Below, in pieces: positions 8,842 to 18,530 of a stretch of 64,000 bases of DNA. Below the pieces are notes generated by a model that worked only from the letters and a program-made list of their open reading frames with translations, searched no databases and had not been told where the DNA came from. Made by a program: the position numbers and the translations under genes. Source of the DNA: an uncultured Psychrobacter sp. (GTDB lineage: Bacteria; Pseudomonadota; Gammaproteobacteria; Pseudomonadales; Moraxellaceae); the NCBI RefSeq assembly GCF_947500265.1, contig NZ_CANMRN010000002.1, positions 1-64,000 of the forward strand, given 5' to 3'. The stretch's first letter is position 1; every line of letters begins with the position of its first letter.

Positions 8842-10185
8842 CTATAATACGTCTAACGTTGGTGTCTCTACTGTATCTTGCCCTAGCATCTGTACCCGCT
8901 GATCGCTAAACATATCCATATCTGGAGCTAGCGTACGCATAAACCGATCAAAATACAACATCTGTTTGGTTAATAGAGCAAAGTCGCGTGGGAAATGGAT
9001 GCCATGACGTTTACCAACCTCAACAATCTCAAGCATCATTTTATTCAGCTCATCGGCTTGTTCTTTACTATTAAAAGCTACACCACTGGTAAAGGTCTTA
9101 TCTTCTGCCATGATGGTTGTCATCATACGCTGTAAGTCATTCCCCAGTGCAGCCACATCGACTTTATTGCCACCATGCGTCATCTCCATATCAATCATAT
9201 GGCGAGCCATGGCTTGATAGTCACTGTCTTGCATGGCTTGCATCATGCCCATACATGCACGCCAGCTCTCAGCTTTGAGCTTACCGACGATACCAAAATC
9301 CAAAAATCCAATACGACCATCAGTCAATAGCATTAGATTACCAGCGTGTAAATCCGCATGGAAACTATTGCATAACATGAGACTGGCAAACCATGTATTT
9401 AAAGTATCTGCCATAACTTGGGCAGGATCTGCACAGTATTGACGCATGAGTGACTCATCGACCATAGAGACGCCATAGAGACGGCTCATCGTTAGCACAC
9501 GCTTGGTAGTCAGCTCTTCATATACGGTTGGTGCAACGACACGAGTATTGCCTGATACCCCTAAGAACTGCTGAAAATCGCGAATATTCTGTGCTTCAGC
9601 GATAAAGTCCGTCTCGGCAAGCATACGCAGGCGAATCTCATCGATAATCGGCGCAATACTCGCAAATTTCATCGATGGCATCAGGATTTCAAGTAGCTTG
9701 GTTATGCCATGCAATACACCCAAGTCGGTCTGCATGATGGTTTCGACGCCAGGCTTTTGTACCTTTAGCACCACCTCATCGCCATTGTGCAGACGAGCTG
9801 CATGCACTTGAGCGATAGAAGCTGATGCTAGTGGCTCTGAGTCAATATGTGCAAACGCATCATCAAGCGTCATGCCATTAGTCGCTAGCTCCTCTCTTAG
9901 CACTTGCTCGATATAAGCATAAGACAATGGCGTGGTTTGATCCAAGCAGCTCTGGAAAGCCTTAACATAATCACGCGGAAACAGTGACGGCGTACTGGCG
10001 ATGAACTGACCGATTTTGATATAAGTCGTACCTAACTGCTCAAAGGTTTCTTTGAGTAGCATCGCGTCAGGTTTCTCACCTTTTGCCACTCTTAGCGCAG
10101 ACAGACCTGCCACGCTCGCTGTTTGGCGAACACGGTTCATGACATTAAAAGTATGTTTTAATAAATGCGGACGATGAATTTTCAT
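8842..10185 (-). CDS. AarF/UbiB-family atypical protein kinase
   Basis: This 447-residue protein belongs to the ABC1/ADCK/UbiB family, which supports ubiquinone biosynthesis or membrane lipid handling. It shows the family order: an N-terminal segment with KLGTTYIKIGQ-like LGTTYIKIGQFIASTPSLFP, the Ala-rich loop ASASIAQVHAARL in place of a normal P-loop, the lysine segment VVLKVQKPGV, the catalytic loop FHADLHAGNLMLL and the metal motif FLDFGIVGK. It lacks the C-terminal membrane helices of true E. coli UbiB, so I do not give it that name. ATG 10185 is used; the longer frame begins with TTG at 10194. Confidence 0.88.
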   Translation of the reverse strand: MKIHRPHLLKHTFNVMNRVRQTASVAGLSALRVAKGEKPDAMLLKETFEQLGTTYIKIGQFIASTPSLFPRDYVKAFQSCLDQTTPLSYAYIEQVLREELATNGMTLDDAFAHIDSEPLASASIAQVHAARLHNGDEVVLKVQKPGVETIMQTDLGVLHGITKLLEILMPSMKFASIAPIIDEIRLRMLAETDFIAEAQNIRDFQQFLGVSGNTRVVAPTVYEELTTKRVLTMSRLYGVSMVDESLMRQYCADPAQVMADTLNTWFASLMLCNSFHADLHAGNLMLLTDGRIGFLDFGIVGKLKAESWRACMGMMQAMQDSDYQAMARHMIDMEMTHGGNKVDVAALGNDLQRMMTTIMAEDKTFTSGVAFNSKEQADELNKMMLEIVEVGKRHGIHFPRDFALLTKQMLYFDRFMRTLAPDMDMFSDQRVQMLGQDTVETPTLDVL

Positions 10186-10266
10186 AAAAAACAACTATGG
10201 TAATAAGAAGGAGGTTTGAAGATAGGCAATACAATATAAAAATGCGTTAAAATCAGATTACTCAGT

Positions 10267-10374
10267 TATAGCCGGTTCAATATAATTTGGATACAAGGCA
10301 TGCGCGTGAAAGTACTACAAGTCGTAGACGAAGCAAGCCTGACACCGTATCCAATTTATAGAGAGTTGACTATA
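10267..10374. repeat. 108-bp interspersed palindromic element, copy 1
   Basis: The element begins TATAGCC and ends TGACTATA. It has inner inverted arms TTGGATAC/GTATCCAA and AGGC/GCCT. Its length and fixed columns (TACAAGGCA at positions 26-34, ACACCGTA at 76-83, TGACTATA at 101-108) are the same as in the element at 62317-62424. It overlaps the 3' end of the ThiF/MoeB-family gene, contributing that gene's stop codon. It carries no open frame of its own, so it is MITE-like or REP-like. Confidence 0.75.
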
Positions 10375-11165
10375 GAACTGCTACAGACAGGACACTGCGG
10401 GTCTTTTCGATAGCCCATTAGCCGCTGCTGCATCTGACTACCATCCCATATGAGCAGTTTGTTTGTCAGTAGATTTTTGGTTAATCCCAAGTATTGCAGT
10501 GCAGCATTGGCTTGTAGGTTACCCATGATGGCAGTGGTACTGGCTAGCACTCCTGAATTGGCACACGTACGTTCGTCAGCGGCTTCATCAGGTACTACTG
10601 AGCCGAACACGCAGTGATAACAACCAGTATCGAGCTGAGGTTCAAACAGTGCTAGCTGTCCTTGCATCGCAATCGCTGAGGCGGATAATAGTGGGATTTG
10701 GTAGCGTACACTAATGCGATTAATAATATCGCGCGTGGCAAAATTATCCGTACAGTCTAAGAGTAAGTCAGGCTTGCCTGCTGCTATATCGAGCAATTCA
10801 TAAGCGTTGTCTTCATCCAATCGTACGACTGTGCCGCGAGCCTTTATTAAAGGGTTGATGCGCGCTAACATGTGCGCTGCGGTCAATGCTTTAGACTGAC
10901 CAATATCTTCTGGCAAAAACAGCGTTTGCCGTTGTAAGTTGCTCGCCTCAATTTCGTCATCATCAATCAGGTGGACATGCCCCACTCCAGCACGTACCAA
11001 TGTCTCAGACGCAGGGCAACCTAGCCCGCCTGCCCCTATTATGACCATACGTGCTGTCTTTAATCGCAGCTGAGCATCCATATCCCAACCGTCTAATAAA
11101 ACTTGTCGAGCATAACGCAGCAGCTCATCATCAGATAGCTGTACCATCTCCTCTACCATATTCAT
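10356..11165 (-). CDS. moeB: ThiF/MoeB-family ubiquitin-like-protein activating enzyme
   Basis: This E1-like enzyme adenylates the C-terminus of a sulfur-carrier protein (MoaD for molybdopterin, or ThiS for thiamine). It has the nucleotide-binding loop GAGGLGCPASE at residues 44-54, the ATP-site residues LIDDDEIEASNLQRQ, DCTDNFATR, and two Cys pairs for zinc (182/185 and 258/261) plus Cys201. Length (269) suits MoeB, and the xanthine dehydrogenase in this window needs molybdopterin. ThiF cannot be excluded. The last residues, IVNSL, and the stop are encoded within the 108-bp repeat, so the natural C-terminus may have been altered. prmC lies 41 bases upstream. Confidence 0.85.
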   Translation of the reverse strand: MNMVEEMVQLSDDELLRYARQVLLDGWDMDAQLRLKTARMVIIGAGGLGCPASETLVRAGVGHVHLIDDDEIEASNLQRQTLFLPEDIGQSKALTAAHMLARINPLIKARGTVVRLDEDNAYELLDIAAGKPDLLLDCTDNFATRDIINRISVRYQIPLLSASAIAMQGQLALFEPQLDTGCYHCVFGSVVPDEAADERTCANSGVLASTTAIMGNLQANAALQYLGLTKNLLTNKLLIWDGSQMQQRLMGYRKDPQCPVCSSSIVNSL

Positions 11166-11206
11166 CTACAACCTATAATCAAAGAAATCTACTATCAAGA
11201 AACTAT

Positions 11207-12079
11207 CTATTGGATTTGTCCTAGCGTGACGCGATCATTATCACCGTAATCTTTTACAGTATGCACTGATTCAAAACCACTATCCAAAAACAACTTGCGA
11301 ACCGCATTACCTTGATCATAGCCATGTTCAATAGCTAATAACCCACCTGTACATAAGTATTTCGTCGCTTGCTGGACGATATGCTCGATATCAGCCAAAC
11401 CCTGATTGGGTGCACTGAGCGCACTAATCGGTTCAGCTGTTAGACCTGCCAAATGCTCGTCTGTCTCGTCAATATAGGGAGGGTTAGAGACGATGATATC
11501 AAACTGCGGCTCATCGCAAATAGGTAGCGCTTGATACCAACTGCTTTTGACAAACTCAACATTAGCAACATTATTGCTCACGGCATTATGCTGGGCAACT
11601 TTAAGCGCCTCTAGTGATAAATCAACCGCCACGACTTGCCAATTAGCGTGCTTTAACTCATGAGCGAGACTGATCGCAATACAACCTGACCCTGTCCCTA
11701 AGTCCAGCAATCGTTTGTTACCAAGTTGCGCTGAATGAGCGTTTATCCAGTTTAATACCTGCTCGACCAATACCTCGGTATCAGGCCTAGGAATCAAGGT
11801 ATGCTCATTTACCCTAAAATTAAGTGACCAAAACTCTTGTTGACCAGTCAAATATGCAAGCGGTATACCTTGCTGCATTTTTACCACACCATCATTGAAC
11901 CGTGCGACCTCACTATCAGTTAGCTGATAATCTTCATCAGTCATCAACGCTATCGCAGGCTTATCAATGACATACAACAACCAATCTGTTAGCCAAAATG
12001 ACGGTAGCTGATTAGCTGTATCACCATTCGTTAGCTGTTGAATCTGCTGCTTGATTTGACGAATGGTCGATATGGTCAT
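11207..12079 (-). CDS. prmC: Peptide-release-factor glutamine N5-methyltransferase
   Basis: PrmC (HemK) methylates the GGQ glutamine of RF1 and RF2, which speeds translation termination. The N-terminal five-helix domain ends in PLAYLTGQQEFWSLNF, the SAM-binding motif LLDLGTGSGCIA is near residues 125-135, and the catalytic NPPY is at 199-202. Its 290 residues match the family. In many genomes prmC follows prfA; here the upstream neighbour is an AmpG-like carrier 50 bases away and downstream is the ThiF/MoeB-family gene, so the three probably share a transcript. Confidence 0.96.
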   Translation of the reverse strand: MTISTIRQIKQQIQQLTNGDTANQLPSFWLTDWLLYVIDKPAIALMTDEDYQLTDSEVARFNDGVVKMQQGIPLAYLTGQQEFWSLNFRVNEHTLIPRPDTEVLVEQVLNWINAHSAQLGNKRLLDLGTGSGCIAISLAHELKHANWQVVAVDLSLEALKVAQHNAVSNNVANVEFVKSSWYQALPICDEPQFDIIVSNPPYIDETDEHLAGLTAEPISALSAPNQGLADIEHIVQQATKYLCTGGLLAIEHGYDQGNAVRKLFLDSGFESVHTVKDYGDNDRVTLGQIQ

Positions 12080-12129
12080 AGATAGCTCTTAGAAAACAGT
12101 GAATGAATAAAGGTAAAATACTGTTTAGC

Positions 12130-14046
12130 CTACTCTGATGCGCGTGGTGGCTCTTTGGTATCGGTCAGGTTAGGATTGGTTTTGCTTAGTTTGTCACCTA
12201 TCCCGTTACCACCGCTGCCATCATTATTGTCATCACCATAGATATCATCATTATCACCAATGACAATATGTCTATCAACAAAGTAGATCAGTGCCAGAAT
12301 TGGAATACCAATAGCAAAGGTAAAGATAAAGAAAAACGGATAACCCATATTATCGACGATAGCACCAGAATAACCACCCATTACTTTTGGTATCAGGGTC
12401 ATCAATGAGGAAAAAATCGCATACTGTACAGCAGTAAAGCGAATCGAGGTCAGTGCTGATAAGAAAGCGATAAATACAGCGCTCGCAAGGCCCGCAGCCA
12501 AGTTATCAAATATTACTGCCATATACATGATGGGCAGGCTACCTGGGTTATACGTCAACACTACAAACAACAGGTTAGTCGCACACGCTAAAATTGCACC
12601 AATCATCATGGCATGCATTATACGGAAACGTTGAGCCAAAATCCCGCCCAAGAAGCCACCTGCAATTGCCATAATCACACCGACCAGTTTTACGGCATTA
12701 GCGATATCTGTTTTGCTAAAGCCCATGTCTTGATAAAAGACGTTGGAGATCACGCCTGCGACGATATCTGAAATACGGTATAGACCAATCAAGGCTAATA
12801 GCAGCAGGGCTTTTTTGCCATAACGTCGGAAAAAGTCTAAAACAGGCTCGATCCATGTTGCCATGGCCACTTCTTTTTTCACCAGTCCTACTTGTACCAA
12901 GGCATAACCTGCTGCCATCGCCGCGCCTAGGCTTACTAATAAATGCAAGGTTTCTACAAAGAAACTAGAAAAAGCGCCTTCAAACTCGGGCAGGACTTGC
13001 CCCATCAATATGTAAGCAGCGATAAAGGCAATCACTGAAAATACAAACAACGCTACCAGTCTGACGTAGTCTTCACGAGTTTCAGCGACCAACGGAGCTT
13101 TGTTAATGATTTTTGGTTGATTGATAATAAAGTACAGCAATAATAATGGCGCGCACGCGACCAATGCTAAAAAGTAAAATTTAATCGCTGGCATTATTAT
13201 TAGTGGTATCAAGGCCACTGTGCTATCAAATACTGTATTGATCAAAATATTAATCAGGTAAATAACACCAAACAGTAGGCCTGGGATAAGCAGTAACGCT
13301 GAATAAATCAGGAATACTTTTAAGTTACCCTTTTGCTTTTTACCTTGCAGGGTCTCAGCGGTTGGCTCATAACTGGCAAACGTCGTTAACACCCCTAACG
13401 TCATGACCCCTGCCATGATGTAATAGGTATTGCGCCACGCTTCATAACTATAAAACGTCTCATTTGAGCCGAAATAATCAGCCAAATATAACGCGCCTGC
13501 CCCTGCGACAATCATACCGATACGGTAGCCTGACACATAGATAGAGGACAGAATAGACTGCATAGACGGCGGTGCAAGCTCAATACGGTACGCATCAATC
13601 ACGATATCTTGCGTCGCAGAAGAGAACCCCAACAGAACGGCCGCGCCTGCCATATAAACTAAGACATCTTCGCTAACAGGATTTACCCTTGCCATCAAAA
13701 ATATCGCTAGCACGATAAGCAGCTGTGATACCACCATCCAACTACGACGACGCCCTAGCCACTTGGTCAAAAACGGCACAGGGAGCGCATCAATCAATGG
13801 CGCCCAAATAAATTTGAACGAATAACCCAATGCTGCCCAGCTGAACATAGTGACGACACTACGATCAATGCCTGCTTCTCTCAGCCATAGCGATAGACTT
13901 GAGAAAATCAGCAGAATAGGTATACCCGCTGAGAACCCCAAAAACAGCATAATAATGACACGAGGATCGAGATAAGCTTTTGTAGCCTCGCCCCATGACT
14001 TTTTGGCAATTGGTTGATTGGGCGGTACAGATTTGACAGCAGACAT
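12130..14046 (-). CDS. AmpG-like MFS permease, extended form
   Basis: The first 200 residues (FLGFSAGIPILLIFSSLSLW, then FSWAALGYSFKFIWAPLIDA and GRRRSWMVVSQ) match AmpG, the inner-membrane importer of anhydro-muropeptides in cell-wall recycling. At 638 residues it is about 150 longer than E. coli AmpG. The extra length comes from additional hydrophobic segments in the middle (about residues 240-400) and an Asp/Asn/Gly-rich cytoplasmic tail. GGTGAG lies five bases before ATG. An inverted repeat sits in its leader. Transport of muropeptides is inferred from the family; another substrate is possible. Confidence 0.82.
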   Translation of the reverse strand: MSAVKSVPPNQPIAKKSWGEATKAYLDPRVIIMLFLGFSAGIPILLIFSSLSLWLREAGIDRSVVTMFSWAALGYSFKFIWAPLIDALPVPFLTKWLGRRRSWMVVSQLLIVLAIFLMARVNPVSEDVLVYMAGAAVLLGFSSATQDIVIDAYRIELAPPSMQSILSSIYVSGYRIGMIVAGAGALYLADYFGSNETFYSYEAWRNTYYIMAGVMTLGVLTTFASYEPTAETLQGKKQKGNLKVFLIYSALLLIPGLLFGVIYLINILINTVFDSTVALIPLIIMPAIKFYFLALVACAPLLLLYFIINQPKIINKAPLVAETREDYVRLVALFVFSVIAFIAAYILMGQVLPEFEGAFSSFFVETLHLLVSLGAAMAAGYALVQVGLVKKEVAMATWIEPVLDFFRRYGKKALLLLALIGLYRISDIVAGVISNVFYQDMGFSKTDIANAVKLVGVIMAIAGGFLGGILAQRFRIMHAMMIGAILACATNLLFVVLTYNPGSLPIMYMAVIFDNLAAGLASAVFIAFLSALTSIRFTAVQYAIFSSLMTLIPKVMGGYSGAIVDNMGYPFFFIFTFAIGIPILALIYFVDRHIVIGDNDDIYGDDNNDGSGGNGIGDKLSKTNPNLTDTKEPPRASE

Positions 14047-14087
14047 AATAACTCACCAACAATTCAGACAAAGAACACAACCGCGCA

Positions 14088-14141
14088 CAATTTTTATCAA
14101 TCTTTAGAATCAGTTATCGACAAAAGGATCGATAAAAATTG
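14088..14141 (-). promoter_or_regulatory. Nested inverted repeats in the ampG-like leader
   Basis: CAATTTTTATCAATC (14088-14102) and GATCGATAAAAATTG (14127-14141) pair over 15 bases with one mismatch. Inside, TTATCGA (14114-14120) pairs perfectly with TCGATAA (14129-14135), which uses the same right arm. The two structures therefore exclude each other. They lie 40-95 bases upstream of the start at 14046. A regulatory role is an inference. Confidence 0.4.
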
Positions 14142-14501
14142 CTCTACGTTGCACCAATATTATCATTACAACAAAATCCAGTTATGGTACTTGAGAACCT
14201 TTATCTTGACTAGATGTTTTTGCATTAACTTAGCGATTGCAGGCCATGGGCAATCGCTTATATTTCTTAATAGTAACGCAAAAAACTGCAGTGTTTTACC
14301 AAGGTTATCTTAGCTCTCTTTTTTATTGCTAATTTCTATTTTGAAAGATGTCTGACAATGACATTATTTATAGGTAATATAAAGGTAGTAGTAAAACTGA
14401 CGCAGGCTTGATTGGTTAGGTGCACTCTATTGGTTTACTCTTAACTGGCGATGATAAGCACGGGCGTTAATGAAGATTGAGATAAACAAAACATCAAGTC
14501 T
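14142..14501. other. Intergenic DNA between the ampG-like gene and katG
   Basis: I see no gene, RNA or strong repeat in these 360 bases. Promoter elements for the divergent transcripts may be here, but none stands out, and no clear OxyR site was recognised by eye. Confidence 0.5.
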
Positions 14502-14530
14502 TTTACGATTGGTAATTTAAAACTTATAAT
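14502..14530 (+). promoter_or_regulatory. Candidate katG promoter
   Basis: TTTACG at 14502-14507, a 17-base spacer and a perfect TATAAT at 14525-14530 fit a sigma-70 promoter 115 bases before katG. Confidence 0.45.
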
Positions 14531-14566
14531 TCTTATATATTAGTTTTATAAATCGACTCAGCTTAG

Positions 14567-17014
<2,448 letters not shown>

Positions 17015-17025
17015 ACTGAGTTTGA

Positions 17026-17077
17026 AATTGGTCAATACCGACCAATTAATAGTAATAAATATTAATAGTAATAAATA
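17026..17077. repeat. Hairpin and 16-bp direct duplication after katG
   Basis: AATTGGTC (17026-17033) pairs with GACCAATT (17040-17047). It is followed by two exact tandem copies of a 16-mer beginning TTAATAGT (17046-17061, 17062-17077). No T-tract follows the hairpin, so it is not a terminator by itself. Confidence 0.7.
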
Positions 17078-17091
17078 ACTTTATAACTAAC

Positions 17092-17126
17092 GAACAGCTA
17101 TCTTTTAGAAGGTAGCTGTTTTTTTA
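17092..17126 (+). terminator. Rho-independent terminator of katG
   Basis: AACAGCTATC pairs with GGTAGCTGTT around an eight-base loop, with a run of seven or more T after it. The 270 bases from here to the next gene hold nothing else I can name. Confidence 0.9.
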
Positions 17127-17396
17127 TGCTCAATAATGACCGTTTTTTATGAGTTGTTAAGTCAAATTACCTCACTGAATAAAAAAGCATTCACTGACTA
17201 CACAGCATTTACTGAACAAATAATTTTTTAGCATTGCAAAATACAAATTCTATATTCATAATTATCATAAATTGATAGCTATTTATTATATACAAGAATA
17301 ATAGCTTTGTTTTACACTACTTTATTACTGTATGTTCAGACATTTTTACTTTCATATACAGACGAGGTTTGTATATTTATACAATAGGATTAAGTT

Positions 17397-18326
17397 ATGG
17401 CAATCGACGTAGTGGTCAACCAACGGCATTTGCAGATTCAGCTCAAACAGCTAGAAACAGTATGGCATACGGTGATTAACGGTTATAACTTAAGCCAAGC
17501 GGCGACCGTGCTACATACCAGTCAATCAAGCTTATCAAAGCATATCGCTGCACTAGAAAACCAGTTAAAGACGGAAGTATTTGTGCGCCAAGGCAAACGA
17601 TTAACAGGACTGACCACTATGGGCACAGCGCTTATGCCGCATATTGAGTCTATCTTTGCTGAAATTCGTACCATTGAAAACCTCAGTCTAGATTTTAATA
17701 ATCCAAACATCGGTACGCTGACGATTGCCACCACTCATACACAAGCGCGTTATGTACTGCCGCAAGTGGTTAAAGAGTTCAAAGATCGTTTTCCTAAAGT
17801 AAATTTGATATTGCAACAGGCAGATCCTGAGACCATCGCTCAGATGGTCATCCGTGGTCAAGCCGATATCGGTATCGCCACTGAGTCCTTGCTGCATAAT
17901 AATTATCTTAGATGCTATCGTTACTATGACTGGACGCATCGCGTTATCGTACCAAGTGATCACGAACTGGCTAGCCAAGAGTATATTGACCTGCCCACGC
18001 TTGCCAGCTATCCGATTGTGACTTATCACGGTGGTTTTACGGGACGCGGCGCGATTGACAAGACGTTTGATGAAGCAGGACTGGAGCCGGATATCGTACT
18101 AGCGGCGCTCGATGCCGATGTAATCAGCACCTATGTCGGTCTGGGCCTAGGTATTGGTATTATCGCAGAAATGGCATTTGAGCCAAGTCATTATCAAAAC
18201 CTGACGGCCATACCCGTCGATCATTTCGGGCGCTTTACCAGCTGGATGGCGGTACGTGATGATGCAGAAATCCGTCAATATGGTCGCGCTTTCATGGAGC
18301 TATGTCAAAAGCAATTTGCAAATTAA
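17397..18326 (+). CDS. LysR-family regulator of the CysB type
   Basis: The 309-residue protein has an N-terminal winged helix (LSQAATVLHTSQSSLSKHIA, about residues 33-52) and a periplasmic-binding-like effector domain. The effector domain opens with TIATTHTQARYVLPQVVKEF, the wording typical of CysB/Cbl, which sense N-acetylserine or adenylylsulfate and activate sulfur-assimilation genes. No cysteine gene is adjacent; the sulfur transporter at 60949 is 42 kb away. The next gene on the same strand is the glucose dehydrogenase, separated by a strong inverted repeat. Whether this is the main CysB or a paralogue cannot be told from the window. Confidence 0.88.
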   Translation: MAIDVVVNQRHLQIQLKQLETVWHTVINGYNLSQAATVLHTSQSSLSKHIAALENQLKTEVFVRQGKRLTGLTTMGTALMPHIESIFAEIRTIENLSLDFNNPNIGTLTIATTHTQARYVLPQVVKEFKDRFPKVNLILQQADPETIAQMVIRGQADIGIATESLLHNNYLRCYRYYDWTHRVIVPSDHELASQEYIDLPTLASYPIVTYHGGFTGRGAIDKTFDEAGLEPDIVLAALDADVISTYVGLGLGIGIIAEMAFEPSHYQNLTAIPVDHFGRFTSWMAVRDDAEIRQYGRAFMELCQKQFAN

Positions 18327-18442
18327 TGAGCATTTGTTAAATAAAGTATCTCAGACTTGCTCACCCTTACTAGACTGAGCTGTGGATGATAAAATAGATT
18401 CTAGAACGTTATTCAATGTTTCTTTTATATATTATTCACACT

Positions 18443-18493
18443 TGTATTGATATTTGGTCGAATGAAATTGATTAGCGACTAAATATCAATACA
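18443..18493. repeat. 18-bp near-perfect inverted repeat before the glucose dehydrogenase gene
   Basis: The arms TGTATTGATATTTGGTCG (18443-18460) and CGACTAAATATCAATACA (18476-18493) match at 17 of 18 positions around a 15-base loop. No T-run follows on either strand, which argues against a simple terminator. It begins about 117 bases after the LysR stop and ends 37 bases before the next start. It could be an operator for a dimeric regulator or an mRNA 5' hairpin. Confidence 0.8.
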
Positions 18494-18530
18494 TATTAAC
18501 TTGCTCTTCTGTAAACAGGTGATACCGCTC

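Noticed and set aside
17026..17047. GGTC/GACC inverted repeat after katG as a fourth RutR-type operator
   Set aside because: The half-sites point the opposite way (GGTC-N6-GACC rather than GACCA-N2-TGGTC) and the spacer is different; it lies after a gene, not at a promoter.
17397..18326. OxyR as the regulator next to katG
   Set aside because: The effector domain wording (TIATTHTQARYVLP) is CysB-type, and the paired OxyR redox cysteines are not seen.
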